A stretch of 64,000 nt of DNA. Source: Nonlabens sp. YIK11 (lineage in GTDB: Bacteria; Bacteroidota; Bacteroidia; Flavobacteriales; Flavobacteriaceae). The notes under the pieces were generated by a model. The model saw only the letters and a list, made by a program, of their open reading frames with translations. It ran no database searches and had not been told where the DNA came from. Positions 7,465 through 16,623 of the stretch are shown here, one piece after another. The position numbers and the translations under genes are program-made. Location of the stretch: contig NZ_LBMJ01000001.1 in assembly GCF_001413925.1 (NCBI RefSeq), forward strand, positions 3,016,001-3,080,000, read 5' to 3'. The first letter of the stretch is position 1. Every line of letters starts with the position of its first letter.

Positions 7465-8238
7465 TTACCTGCCGCCATTAGCTCGCAGATCTGCCAGACA
7501 CTGTGCATCCAGTTGTGGTATGCTGCTCATGTTCATCATGTTTAAAACATTACCACCGTTGATTTCAAAAAACATCAAACAACCCTGTACATCGCAATGA
7601 TTCTCGTTATCGGCATCTTCATGCTGGCTTTGTAAAGGTGTGCCTAGATTGACTAAGCCCATAAGATGGGTAAACTCATGATTGTAAACCGTAGTTTCCA
7701 AATTCACTCGTGATGGCTGATTCAAACCACCGCTAAAACGCTCGATGGTACTTTGATAGATGACCAGCGATGTGTTGCGGTAGGCGGTTCCCAAAACCAC
7801 AGAATTCCCTTCATCTCTTTCATTAGGTTTATCTGCCACAATGATGCTCACGGCAATAGTATTATCTCTGGTAAAACTGGTTCTGTTTGCTTGTTCGAGA
7901 TCGTCGATTTCTTCTATCGTGTAGTTCTCACCGGTGCTGTCTGTGATGTTGCGCTCAATGATGGTAATACCATCAGGCTTATTAAGTCGCTCTTGCAAAA
8001 ACGTTCTTAGGTTCACTAGCGTTTCCGTTTCTGGCCTTGCGCCGTTGATATAGATCACCTCAATCTCAAGTTGATCATATTCTGCAGATCTTAGCAGCTC
8101 TTCTGCACTGGCGCCGGTAGCTCGTAGGTTAGCATTTCCATTGCCTGCATTGTTACCATTATCCACATCATTATTACCATCATCGCTGGAGCAACCCATT
8201 AGACTGATGACGAACAAAAGCGTTATTAATTTTTTCAT
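7465..8238 (-). CDS. Zinc metalloprotease lipoprotein, metzincin-like
   Basis: This 257-residue lipoprotein begins MKKLITLLFVISLMGCSSDD, with Cys16 as the lipid site, followed by an Asn/Gly/Asp-rich linker. The core contains NHEFTHLMGLVNLGTP, a HExxHxxGxxN motif: two zinc histidines and a catalytic Glu as in metzincins, but with Asn where the third ligand (His or Asp) is expected. Later residues HEDADNENHCDVQGCLM supply His and Cys and a downstream Met that could act as the Met-turn. Similar sequences in the phylum are usually named membrane metalloproteases. It probably faces the periplasm or cell surface; substrate unknown. It stands alone on the minus strand. Confidence 0.75.
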   Translation of the reverse strand: MKKLITLLFVISLMGCSSDDGNNDVDNGNNAGNGNANLRATGASAEELLRSAEYDQLEIEVIYINGARPETETLVNLRTFLQERLNKPDGITIIERNITDSTGENYTIEEIDDLEQANRTSFTRDNTIAVSIIVADKPNERDEGNSVVLGTAYRNTSLVIYQSTIERFSGGLNQPSRVNLETTVYNHEFTHLMGLVNLGTPLQSQHEDADNENHCDVQGCLMFFEINGGNVLNMMNMSSIPQLDAQCLADLRANGGR

Positions 8239-8336
8239 TTTTAATTTTTATAGTTACAAATTAGGTGGATCACACCTAAAAGCCAAAAGCTTCTTTTTAA
8301 ATTGCCATAACTTTAAGATATGGCCTTGAGCCCTGC

Positions 8337-8828
8337 ATGATTTCACCAGAAGATCTTCCATCATTAGCCGCACAACGCAAAAAAGAGAATGTCGCCTTTT
8401 TCAAGAAATTGAAGCGCAAAGCGCCTAAGAATCTGGATTCCATTACTCAAGAACTTCACGATGAAGCCTTTGAAGAAATAGATTGTCTTACTTGCGCCAA
8501 CTGTTGCAAAACCACTGGACCTTTATTTACGCAAAATGACATCAACCGGATTGCAAAACACTTCAAAATGAAGCCGGCAGCCTTTATTGATACCTATCTG
8601 CGCGTTGATGAAGATCAAGATTATGTGTTACAAACGGTTCCTTGTCCCTTTTTAGGCGCTGATAATTATTGTGGGATTTATGAAGTTCGTCCTAAAGCCT
8701 GTAGTGAGTATCCACATACAGATCGCAGGAAGCTTACCCAGATCGCATCGCTCACCATTGCAAATACTTTTATCTGCCCGGCAGCTTTTCAGGTGGTAGA
8801 GCGCATGAAAGAATTGATTAAATCCTGA
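8337..8828 (+). CDS. YkgJ-family cysteine-cluster protein
   Basis: This 163-residue cytoplasmic protein has the CxxCxxCC signature (CLTCANCCKTTGP), then CPFLGADNYCGIYEVRPKACSEYP and a final TFICPAA. The eight conserved cysteines match the zinc- or iron-chelating family PF03692 (YkgJ/Fe-S oxidoreductase-like). The biochemical role is not established for most members. The spacing between motifs is normal and the gene looks intact. No operon partner is evident; the next gene starts about 100 bases downstream. Confidence 0.88.
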   Translation: MISPEDLPSLAAQRKKENVAFFKKLKRKAPKNLDSITQELHDEAFEEIDCLTCANCCKTTGPLFTQNDINRIAKHFKMKPAAFIDTYLRVDEDQDYVLQTVPCPFLGADNYCGIYEVRPKACSEYPHTDRRKLTQIASLTIANTFICPAAFQVVERMKELIKS

Positions 8829-8931
8829 TTTGTAATATTTTACCTATTAAATTCCCACAATATTTGTCACGATATAGCTAAGGTTAGTTAAATATCAATA
8901 TCAAATTACACTGTTGAATTATCTTCCGCAC

Positions 8932-9408
8932 GTGAAAAAAATGACCCTTTTATTATTGATGGCAATCGCAGCTGTTTCCTGTACTACTAAGGAGCCAAGC
9001 ACTACTGAAGTAGTTCAAAGAGACTATCTTACTCAGTTAATCGATCAACCGGCAACTGATAAAGTTCAAGTGATCAATTTTTGGGCAACCTGGTGTCTGC
9101 CTTGTGTAGAAGAATTGCCAGCCTTTGTTGCCATTGATGACAATGAAAATGTCGAGGTGATTTTAATCAGTCTTGATGATGTTGAAAATGTGGAGCAATT
9201 GGTCAATCCCTTTCTAGAAGAAAACAACATTACCGCAACCGTCAAATTGTTGGACGATCCCTATGCTGCCGAATGGATCCCTATGGTAGATCAACATTGG
9301 GATGGTGCCATTCCAGCAACCTTGATTCAAAAAGGCTCAAAAAAAATGTTCTATAATACTTCTTTCACTGCCTCAGAGTTGGAAGAAGAAGTCAATAAAT
9401 TTCTATGA
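8932..9408 (+). CDS. TlpA-like thioredoxin-fold lipoprotein
   Basis: I take the GTG at 8932 as start because it gives a standard lipoprotein signal (MKKMTLLLLMAIAAVSC, lipid Cys17); an in-frame ATG lies at 8941 and a TTG at 8914. The periplasmic thioredoxin fold has INFWATWCLPCVEELPAF, with active site CLPC, and a cis-Pro region IPATLIQKG. Members of this TlpA/ResA group reduce or exchange disulfides in envelope proteins. The stop overlaps the ATG of the next redox gene by 4 bases (ATGA), so the two are translated together. Confidence 0.85.
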   Translation: MKKMTLLLLMAIAAVSCTTKEPSTTEVVQRDYLTQLIDQPATDKVQVINFWATWCLPCVEELPAFVAIDDNENVEVILISLDDVENVEQLVNPFLEENNITATVKLLDDPYAAEWIPMVDQHWDGAIPATLIQKGSKKMFYNTSFTASELEEEVNKFL

Positions 9409-10121
9409 AAACGCTTAAAATATTAACTGTTGTTTGCTTGATTGCCCTATCGGTGGCGATCCTTTTTGGTGTGATGGATTACACGTCATCAGATCAGCTA
9501 TATGCCGACAATCCCGAGAAGGACAGCGATACCGAAGTTGTCGATGAAGATCCCAATTATGAAATCGATCAAGTAGAGGACCTAGCAGGCTACCAAATAG
9601 GTGATGTAGCAACCGATTTTAATTTAAAAAATATCGATGGTACCTATAAGTCATTAAGTGATTATCCTAAAGCTCAAGGTTATATCATCATTTTTACCTG
9701 TAATCATTGTCCTTATAGCAAAGCCTATGAGGATAGGATTATTGCCATTGATAAAGAATATAAAAAGAAAGGTTATCCAGTGATCGCTATCAATCCCAAT
9801 AATCCAGAGTTGTATCCTGATGATAGCTTTGAGAACATGAAGAAACGAGCTAAACAAAAGGGCTTTACATTCCCTTATTTATTTGATGAAAATCAAGACA
9901 TCTATCCGCAATATGGTGCGACTAAAACACCTCATGTATTCCTGTTGAAAAAAGAAGGTGATAAAAATATGGTACGTTATATAGGTGCCATCGATGATAA
10001 TCATAAAGACGCCAGCGCGGTCAAGAATCACTTTTTAAGAGATGCCCTGGATGCATTGCTCAACAACACAGAGGTTGAGCCTAAAACTACCGTGGCGATA
10101 GGTTGTTCCATCAAAAAGTAG
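9405..10121 (+). CDS. Membrane-anchored thioredoxin-family protein, CNHCP type
   Basis: This 238-residue protein has one N-terminal membrane segment (about residues 5-25) and then an acidic linker. The redoxin domain starts at QIGDVATDFNLKNIDGTY. The active site lies in FTCNHCPYSKAYEDRI: a CxxC followed by Pro, as in the peroxiredoxin-like proteins often annotated as redoxin-domain or AhpC/TSA. The C terminus contains a lone Cys (AIGCSIKK) close to the typical end of the family. It is translationally coupled to the TlpA-like gene upstream, suggesting a pair that passes electrons in the periplasm. Substrate unknown. Confidence 0.85.
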   Translation: MKTLKILTVVCLIALSVAILFGVMDYTSSDQLYADNPEKDSDTEVVDEDPNYEIDQVEDLAGYQIGDVATDFNLKNIDGTYKSLSDYPKAQGYIIIFTCNHCPYSKAYEDRIIAIDKEYKKKGYPVIAINPNNPELYPDDSFENMKKRAKQKGFTFPYLFDENQDIYPQYGATKTPHVFLLKKEGDKNMVRYIGAIDDNHKDASAVKNHFLRDALDALLNNTEVEPKTTVAIGCSIKK

Positions 10122-10190
10122 ACGCTCAGGCTTCTTCTCCATTTCCTCTCAACCCACAAGATTATGCGTATTTTTGCATAAACAGTTGAC

Positions 10191-11591
10191 ATGGTTTTAG
10201 AGCAATATTATACAAAATGTCTGGCGCAGGGAACCTACTATATTTCTTCGGGAAACGAGGCTGCGGTAATTGATCCTTTAAGGGAAGTACAGCAATACAT
10301 TGATCGCGCGAGCGAGGATAATGCCACCATTAAATATATTTTTCTCACCCATTTTCATGCAGATTTTGTGAGCGGTCATGTAGATCTTGCTCAAAAAACA
10401 GGTGCCACGATTGTTATAGGTCCCAATGCTGAGACGAGTTACGCTTTCGCGAAAGCGAGACACCATCAATCTTTCTCCATTGGAAACGTCAGTGTTACCT
10501 TGCTACATACGCCTGGTCACACCATGGAATCTTCCTGCTATTTATTGAAAGATAATACAGGCAAAGCCAAAGCGCTTTTTACCGGAGACACCTTATTCAT
10601 AGGTGATGTGGGAAGACCAGATCTTGCCGTAAAATCTGATTTGACCAAGGAAGACCTGGCAGGATTATTATATGATTCACTGCGCAATGTCATCATGCCG
10701 CTGCCAGATCATGTCATTGTATATCCAGCTCATGGTGCTGGCAGTGCTTGTGGAAAAAATATGAGCAGCGAGACCAGCGATTCCCTAGGCAATCAAAAAG
10801 CTACCAACTATGCCCTTGCAGCAGATTTGAGTAAAGAAGACTTTGTTAAAGAGGTCACCCAAGGTATTGCGCCACCACCAGCCTATTTCCCTATGAATGT
10901 CCAGATGAATCGTGGTGTGAACTCTAGCATCGACGAGGTGCTGAGACGTGGTTTAACGGCCATCAAGCCCAAAGCTTTTAAAAGCCTTGCAGAAGATGAG
11001 GCTTATTTAGTCCTGGATGTTAGAAGCCCGCAAGAATTTACCGCAGGTCACATTGAAGGATCGTGGTTTATAGGACTTGATGGACAGTTTGCACCATGGG
11101 TAGGTTCATTGATTCAGGATATTGATCAAAAAATAGTTCTAGTAGCGCCAGATGGACGTGAAGAAGAAGCGGTTACCAGACTGGCCAGAGTAGGCTATGA
11201 TAACGTAAACGGATTTTTGCAAGGAGGTTTTGAGGCCTGGCGAGAAGCTGGTTTTGAAGTGGAGACTATTGAAAACATCACGGCTGCTGACTTTGTAAGA
11301 GAATTGGAGCAAGGTCAGGTACAACATGTTCTTGATGTAAGAAAACCTGTGGAATATCAAAAATCCCACTTGAATAATGTCCCTTTGTATACCTTAGACG
11401 AGGCGCACGAGAATATCAAAAAACTGAAAGCAGATACCACTTACCATGTTCACTGTGCTGGTGGATATAGATCTGTAATTTATGCGAGTATAGCGCAGTC
11501 TCAAGGACTTAAAAACATGATTAACGTAGAAGGTGGTTATGGAGCCATCAAAAACATTGCGGGTGCACCCGTAGAAACCCAAGCATTATGA
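10191..11591 (+). CDS. MBL-fold hydrolase with two rhodanese domains (persulfide dioxygenase-like)
   Basis: This is a 466-residue cytoplasmic protein. Residues 1-230 form a metallo-beta-lactamase domain with THFHADFVSGH and HTPGHTMES, then TGDTLFIGDVGRPD and YPAHGAGS, the pattern of ETHE1/Blh-type persulfide dioxygenases. Two rhodanese domains follow. The first (VLDVRSPQEF) lacks the catalytic Cys: its loop reads APDGREE. The second has the active loop CAGGYRS. The enzyme probably oxidises glutathione or protein persulfide in sulfide detoxification. The 16-bp palindrome lies inside the MBL domain and encodes AFAKA. A TAnnTTTG-like -7 box (10169-10176) sits 15 bases before the ATG. The next gene overlaps by 4 bases. 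Confidence 0.9.
   Translation: MVLEQYYTKCLAQGTYYISSGNEAAVIDPLREVQQYIDRASEDNATIKYIFLTHFHADFVSGHVDLAQKTGATIVIGPNAETSYAFAKARHHQSFSIGNVSVTLLHTPGHTMESSCYLLKDNTGKAKALFTGDTLFIGDVGRPDLAVKSDLTKEDLAGLLYDSLRNVIMPLPDHVIVYPAHGAGSACGKNMSSETSDSLGNQKATNYALAADLSKEDFVKEVTQGIAPPPAYFPMNVQMNRGVNSSIDEVLRRGLTAIKPKAFKSLAEDEAYLVLDVRSPQEFTAGHIEGSWFIGLDGQFAPWVGSLIQDIDQKIVLVAPDGREEEAVTRLARVGYDNVNGFLQGGFEAWREAGFEVETIENITAADFVRELEQGQVQHVLDVRKPVEYQKSHLNNVPLYTLDEAHENIKKLKADTTYHVHCAGGYRSVIYASIAQSQGLKNMINVEGGYGAIKNIAGAPVETQAL
10442..10457. repeat. 16-bp palindrome inside the MBL/rhodanese gene
   Basis: Perfect copy read in frame as GCT TTC GCG AAA GCG, giving AFAKA within YAFAKARHH. It sits in a surface-type region before a beta strand of the MBL domain. 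Confidence 0.9.
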
Positions 11592-11905
11592 AAAATCTAA
11601 GCAATCAAGAGTGGAAAGAGTTGACTGAAAAAGATGATAACAAAGTCATCTTAGACGTTCGTACCAATGAAGAGGTAGCAGAAGGAATCATTCCTGGAGC
11701 TCAACAACTGGACCTGTACCAGCCACAAGAATTTATGAACGGAATCCAGGAGATGGACGCCTCCAAAAATTATTACGTTTACTGTAGAGCAGGTAGTCGT
11801 AGTGTACAGGCTTGCCAGATCATGAAGCAGGCAGGACTTGATAACCTCTACAATTTAACTGGTGGTTATAGCAATTGGGATGGTGATACCGTTATTCCTG
11901 AATAA
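11588..11905 (+). CDS. Single-domain rhodanese sulfurtransferase
   Basis: This 105-residue cytoplasmic protein is one rhodanese domain: VILDVRTNEEVAEGIIPGA, then the active loop YCRAGSRSVQACQIM with catalytic Cys followed by RAGSRS, and LTGGYSNWDG at the end. It transfers sulfane sulfur from a persulfide donor to an acceptor. Its ATG overlaps the stop of the MBL/rhodanese gene (ATGA), so the two probably act together in persulfide handling. The protein is intact and of usual length. Confidence 0.93.
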   Translation: MKNLSNQEWKELTEKDDNKVILDVRTNEEVAEGIIPGAQQLDLYQPQEFMNGIQEMDASKNYYVYCRAGSRSVQACQIMKQAGLDNLYNLTGGYSNWDGDTVIPE

Positions 11906-11947
11906 ACACACCGTTTCCCATTATTAATTTCTATTCCATCTTGTTAT

Positions 11948-12769
11948 ATGAATCTATCTAAAATACCACAGCTTCAACATCTAGACGCTAACAACTTTTT
12001 TCTACTCTCTGGACCTTGTGCCATTGAAAGTGAGGAAATGGCGTTGCGAATTGCAGAGAAAGTGGTGGAAATCACGGCGAAGCTTGAGATACCTTACGTT
12101 TTCAAAGGGAGTTTCAAGAAAGCTAACCGCAGTAGAATCGATAGTTTCACGGGAATAGGTGATGAAAAAGCCTTAAAAATCTTGCGTAAAGTGAGCGAGA
12201 CTTTTAATGTTCCAACCGTCACTGATATTCATGAAGTAAGTGATGCCGCCATGGCTGCAGAATATGTAGATGTACTGCAAATCCCTGCGTTTCTAGTACG
12301 CCAAACAGACCTTGTGGTCGCCGCTGCAGAAACGGGTAAAGTAGTGAACCTTAAGAAGGGACAATTTATGTCTCCTGAGAGCATGAAACACGCTGCAATG
12401 AAAGTTACTGATTCTGGAAACGAACAAGTGATGATTACAGATCGTGGTACTATGTTCGGTTATCAAGATATGATTGTTGATTTTAGAGGTATTCCTACCA
12501 TGCGTCAGTACGCACCAACGGTTCTAGATGTCACACATAGCTTGCAGCAGCCCAATCAATCTAGTGGTGTTACCGGCGGCCGTCCAGATATGATTGAGAC
12601 GATTGCGCGTGCAGGAATAGTGAACCAGGTGGACGGTCTATTTATTGAGACGCACTTTGATCCCGCTAATGCTAAAAGCGATGGAGCGAACATGCTTGAC
12701 TTAAAATATTTGGAGGGTTTGCTGACTAGGTTAGTAAGCATTAGAAAAACCATCAACTCATTTAACTAA
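11948..12769 (+). CDS. kdsA: 3-deoxy-D-manno-octulosonate-8-phosphate synthase
   Basis: This 273-residue enzyme condenses phosphoenolpyruvate with arabinose 5-phosphate to make KDO-8-phosphate, a precursor of lipopolysaccharide inner core. Motifs are FLLSGPCAIESEEMALRIAE near the N terminus, PYVFKGSFKKANRSRIDSF, VLQIPAFLVRQTDLV and VTDIHEV; later come DVTHSLQQPN and the C-terminal FIETHFDPANAKSDG. The length is usual. It starts 42 bases after the rhodanese gene on the same strand, so it may be cotranscribed, although there is no functional link. Confidence 0.96.
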   Translation: MNLSKIPQLQHLDANNFFLLSGPCAIESEEMALRIAEKVVEITAKLEIPYVFKGSFKKANRSRIDSFTGIGDEKALKILRKVSETFNVPTVTDIHEVSDAAMAAEYVDVLQIPAFLVRQTDLVVAAAETGKVVNLKKGQFMSPESMKHAAMKVTDSGNEQVMITDRGTMFGYQDMIVDFRGIPTMRQYAPTVLDVTHSLQQPNQSSGVTGGRPDMIETIARAGIVNQVDGLFIETHFDPANAKSDGANMLDLKYLEGLLTRLVSIRKTINSFN

Positions 12770-13049
12770 GCTCAACTAGCTTTCAGAGCTTATATTTTGA
12801 AAAGATTCTCAATGCAAATTGTTACTAAATCGTCGTTTAATTAGGTTTTGAATACCTAAAAGAGAGCTATTTGCGCTTCATTCACGACCATATTTTCTTC
12901 ACAAAATCAAAAAAATTTTAAGCAAGCTTCATTTTAACGAGTAATTGTATCGATTAAAGTTATTTTTCATAGTCCTACGTCGATTAATTAAGTTTTCAAA
13001 GTGATTTGTAAGTAACAAATTTACTTTTGTAGTTACTAAATTTACCCAA

Positions 13050-13718
13050 ATGAAAAATATCTTTACTCTAATAATGGCCGTAACCCTATCTACAGGTTTT
13101 TTTGCACAGGCGCAAATTGGGGTTAATACAAATGCTCCTACCGCAAACCTTGACGTCAATGGTACCCTAAGGGTAAGGAGCTTGGATAAGACTAACGAAA
13201 GTTTCCAGGCAACTGGAGATGTCGTTTACATCATGGGTGTGGATGCTAACGGTAACGTTATCCCAATTGAAATTGATGAAAATATTGTGTTGGAAGGCAA
13301 CAAGCTTAGGGTTCAACTTCCTGCAACGGATCCTACTCCTAGTGAACTGCCTAACGGTCAAACATTGGAAGAATTATATGAGCCAGGTTCTGATGCCTTA
13401 ATTAATGACATGGATTTGGGCATAGTTATTTTACCAGGAGATAGAAGAGGCTCAAAGCCAGTTATTAGATTGAGTAATGACACCAATAATGAAGAAGTTA
13501 CCATCACAGGATTTAAAGCTGCATCTGATGGAACTATGGCTTTTATTTATCCGACATCTGGAACAGTGAAAATTTTAAAGGAAAACGAATCTTCATCTGA
13601 AGAAAACAGGATCTACGGAGGTATTAGTGCAAATGATTATACTGTCAAGAAAAATGAAATGTTGCTAGTTATGTATGACGCCCAAATCAAAAGATGGGTT
13701 GTTGTATCTAAGTTCTAG
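13050..13718 (+). CDS. Secreted protein with a head-like repeat domain
   Basis: This 222-residue protein has a signal peptide (MKNIFTLIMAVTLSTGFFAQAQ). It is followed by IGVNTNAPTANLDVNGTLRVRSL, a motif very common at the start of Flavobacteriaceae surface proteins that resemble the head regions of tail fibres. The rest is beta-rich, with an Asn/Asp-rich body and no catalytic motif. There is no type IX sorting domain at the C terminus. A TAnnTTTG box (TACTTTTG, 13022-13029) precedes the ATG by 20 bases, but no correctly spaced TTG is seen. A clear terminator follows. Role probably structural; uncertain. Confidence 0.7.
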   Translation: MKNIFTLIMAVTLSTGFFAQAQIGVNTNAPTANLDVNGTLRVRSLDKTNESFQATGDVVYIMGVDANGNVIPIEIDENIVLEGNKLRVQLPATDPTPSELPNGQTLEELYEPGSDALINDMDLGIVILPGDRRGSKPVIRLSNDTNNEEVTITGFKAASDGTMAFIYPTSGTVKILKENESSSEENRIYGGISANDYTVKKNEMLLVMYDAQIKRWVVVSKF

Positions 13719-13765
13719 AAATATTTAGATTGAAAAACTGGCCTTAAAACCGTTTGTAGTTTATA

Positions 13766-13804
13766 AAAATAGCTCTTCAACACCTTGTTGAAGAGCTATT
13801 TTAA
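13766..13804 (+). terminator. Terminator after the 13.0-13.7 kb secreted protein
   Basis: Perfect arms AAATAGCTCTTCAA and TTGAAGAGCTATTT around a short loop CACC, followed by TT. It is A/T-flanked on both sides and so probably bidirectional. The remaining gap to 14057 shows no gene. Confidence 0.85.
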
Positions 13805-14057
13805 TTCTCAGCACTCAGCATGGAACAACAGTCCATTTCCAAAGAGGCTCTTAATCCTGTTAAGGTACCTTAGGCAAGTTAGAATAGGCTTCTAGAAATA
13901 ACCTTAATAGACTACACAAGGCCCCAGCATTAATATTATCCGCGCAAAGAAGAGTAGTTCAGAATCGTTCTATGACTGACTGGAGAAATCTACCACGAAG
14001 CTACCGACCGTTACATAACTTATAGGTAATGTCTAAGGTGAAGTACTAAATCGTATA

Positions 14058-16283
14058 CTAGGATTTGATAAGGTTATTGATAATCTTATCTAGGAAGTCC
14101 TCTGCTTTAAACGGCTTGATCAGATAATCATCCATCGAGGAATCGGCCATTCGGGTTTCAATTTCTATTTGCTCGACAGCTGTAAGAGCCACTATTGGCA
14201 CACTCTCGTCGAAAGCCCTTATACGTCGCGTAGTTTCAAATCCATCGATTCCAGGAGGCATATTAATATCCATCAGGATGAGGTCATAACTTTTCTCTTT
14301 AGCCATTTCAACAGCCTTCAGACCAGACTCCGCTATTTCATATTTACCCTTGTAGCTTTCGATAATCTTCCTAGTCACTAATTGATTGATCTTGTTATCC
14401 TCAACAATTAGAATAGACTTGCCACGTAAGTCTTCTTGTTTATTTATTCTTGGGCGACTTGGACTATGATCAGAAACCTGGGCTTTTTCCAACTGCAAAT
14501 TAAAATGAACGGTAGTACCTTCTCCAACTTGACTGGTAATCTCTGGATTGGAATCCTGTAACTCGAGAATCTTTTTAGTTATCGGCAGACCTAATCCTGT
14601 GCCTTCGTTTTCCTCATTATGGTTGATGAATTTAGCCTCGTCAAAAATATCCTGCAGCTTATGTTTTTCAATTCCTTTACCAGTATCCTTAACTGAAAAA
14701 TGTAAAACATCGGATTTGTCCTTAGAACTGCGATGCTCGATTCTCAAGAACACTTTGCCCTTCTTGGTAAATTTGTTTGAATTACCCAATAAATTGATGA
14801 GGACTTGCATGAGCTTGACAGCATCTCCTTTATAAGTTTCCGAAACTTTGGGGTCTATCTCGATTTGAAAATTATTCGTGTGATCAGGCGAGATAAATTT
14901 TGCAGACTCCACAGCATGGTGGCAAAGCTCTCTAATATTAAAAACCTCCTGTACTAAAGAGTTGTTCGTAGACCTATTTAATTTGTTCATTTCCAGAACA
15001 TTATTTATTAAGGACAATAGATAATCAGCACTATATTTTAAAGACCTCACGTTCTCCATTTGAGTTTCAGGTATTTCATTGTCTTCCATCAAAATATTGG
15101 AAATTCCAACGATACCATACATAGGCGTTCTTAGTTCATGACTTATTCTGGAGAACAAAGCGTTTCTTGCCGTCAGTAATTTTTCACTTTTGTCTTTTTC
15201 CTTTAAATACACTGCATTTTTCTCTATCAGATCTTTATTCAATTTTTTAATCCTGTAAAAACCTATAAATAGGATAACGACTAAAATTATTGCTATAAAT
15301 AAAGCGATCGACGACCATAGAATAGTTGCTTCAAGTCTACTCGACCTGATCTCTGCCTCCATCGTTCTCTTCATCTCGTCAACTTCAAAACTAGCTCTGG
15401 CATTTTGAACGGCTTCAATACGGTCGGTTTCGAATTTTCTATTTTGAATTTCATCCAATTTTTCAGAAACCTTTAAAGCTTCCTCAAAATTTCCCAGCGC
15501 CTTATGAGAGTTTATCGTGTACTCATAAGATTCTATTATCACCTCAACATAATCGACAGATTTTGCCAGGTCAACACTTCTATCGAGCTCTTCCAGTGCA
15601 CGTAAATAATCACCTTGTCGGTAGTAATACTTACCTGATAAGAGTCCGGCTGTCGCAGAATAAACGTCTATATCAAGTGTATCGACCAGTCGGTTAGATT
15701 CTATCAAGTAAGGAAAGGCAGCATCGGGATCACCTAATTCCAAATAGCATTCTGCAATATTATAGTTGATAATGAATAATCCTACTGAATCAGAATCGTC
15801 AGTAAGCTCAAGAACTTCTTTATATTTTTCAATAGCTTGTTCAAACTTACCTGTCAAAGCGAGTACGTTACCCAGATCGATGTTGGCAGAGATTAGAATC
15901 TCTAGCCTCTCCTTCTCTGGGGCATCGACCGTTTGATAAATTTTAGCTTTCTCAAGGGATTCTTCAAAAATGCTTATAGCCGTTGTAGTATCTTCTATTT
16001 TGATCAAAGCATTAGCGAGATTGCTAGATATCAACGTATAGTACTGATATAATCTTTTATCGTCACTAAGCTCTCTTCCCTTTTTACCTAATTCAATAGT
16101 AGTCGCGTAATCCTGACTTTCATAGGCTCTCCTTATTTCGTCACGTAATTTATATAGCTCTTCCCTTTGAACCTGTTCTTGTTTATCGTCCGAAACTTCC
16201 GTTTGAGCGTGGCAAATGAGCGTAGCGACAAACAAAACGATGGTAAAAAAACATCTTTTAAAAATTATGCTCGTTGTGTTCAA
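14058..16283 (-). CDS. Hybrid sensor histidine kinase with TPR sensor region
   Basis: This 741-residue protein has a signal peptide (to about residue 26), a periplasmic region of tetratricopeptide-like helices to about 310, and one transmembrane segment (ILWSSIALFIAIILVVILF, about 320-340). The HisKA domain has the phosphorylated His in SRISHELRTPMYG. The ATPase domain has N-box NLLGNSNKFT and GTGLGLPITKKIL. A receiver domain at the C terminus has SILIVEDNKINQ and DLILMDINMPPGIDGFE with the phospho-Asp. No DNA-binding domain is attached and no separate response regulator is adjacent, so the output partner is unknown. The gene is monocistronic. Confidence 0.94.
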   Translation of the reverse strand: MNTTSIIFKRCFFTIVLFVATLICHAQTEVSDDKQEQVQREELYKLRDEIRRAYESQDYATTIELGKKGRELSDDKRLYQYYTLISSNLANALIKIEDTTTAISIFEESLEKAKIYQTVDAPEKERLEILISANIDLGNVLALTGKFEQAIEKYKEVLELTDDSDSVGLFIINYNIAECYLELGDPDAAFPYLIESNRLVDTLDIDVYSATAGLLSGKYYYRQGDYLRALEELDRSVDLAKSVDYVEVIIESYEYTINSHKALGNFEEALKVSEKLDEIQNRKFETDRIEAVQNARASFEVDEMKRTMEAEIRSSRLEATILWSSIALFIAIILVVILFIGFYRIKKLNKDLIEKNAVYLKEKDKSEKLLTARNALFSRISHELRTPMYGIVGISNILMEDNEIPETQMENVRSLKYSADYLLSLINNVLEMNKLNRSTNNSLVQEVFNIRELCHHAVESAKFISPDHTNNFQIEIDPKVSETYKGDAVKLMQVLINLLGNSNKFTKKGKVFLRIEHRSSKDKSDVLHFSVKDTGKGIEKHKLQDIFDEAKFINHNEENEGTGLGLPITKKILELQDSNPEITSQVGEGTTVHFNLQLEKAQVSDHSPSRPRINKQEDLRGKSILIVEDNKINQLVTRKIIESYKGKYEIAESGLKAVEMAKEKSYDLILMDINMPPGIDGFETTRRIRAFDESVPIVALTAVEQIEIETRMADSSMDDYLIKPFKAEDFLDKIINNLIKS

Positions 16284-16623
16284 AAGCGCTGTGATTCTAT
16301 ATTAGTTGGTATAAATTTAAAAAATGAAAATACAACTTTCCTATGGTTTGAGAACCCATAAGTTGAAATAAAGCTTTCATAGACTTATTGTCCTTAAGGC
16401 ATTTCTGATTTAACGATTATATGATATCTGAACAGAAAATGAAAAAGATTCTTGAATATGCATTGTATAAGAATTCGATGAATGCACCTTTCGAGATTCA
16501 AAAGATCTTTTAATTTCATCAAAAAGATACCGTTAATCGAATTTATGCCCAAAGCATCTTAATTAACCTTATTATTGTAGGTGATGGAAACCATTGATCA
16601 CCATCATCTTATAAGATCCCTTT
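16284..16623. other. Intergenic gap between divergent genes
   Basis: AT-rich, with no open frame of note, presumably holding the promoters of the histidine kinase and the T9SS protein. I cannot place a convincing -33/-7 pair in either direction. Confidence 0.45.
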
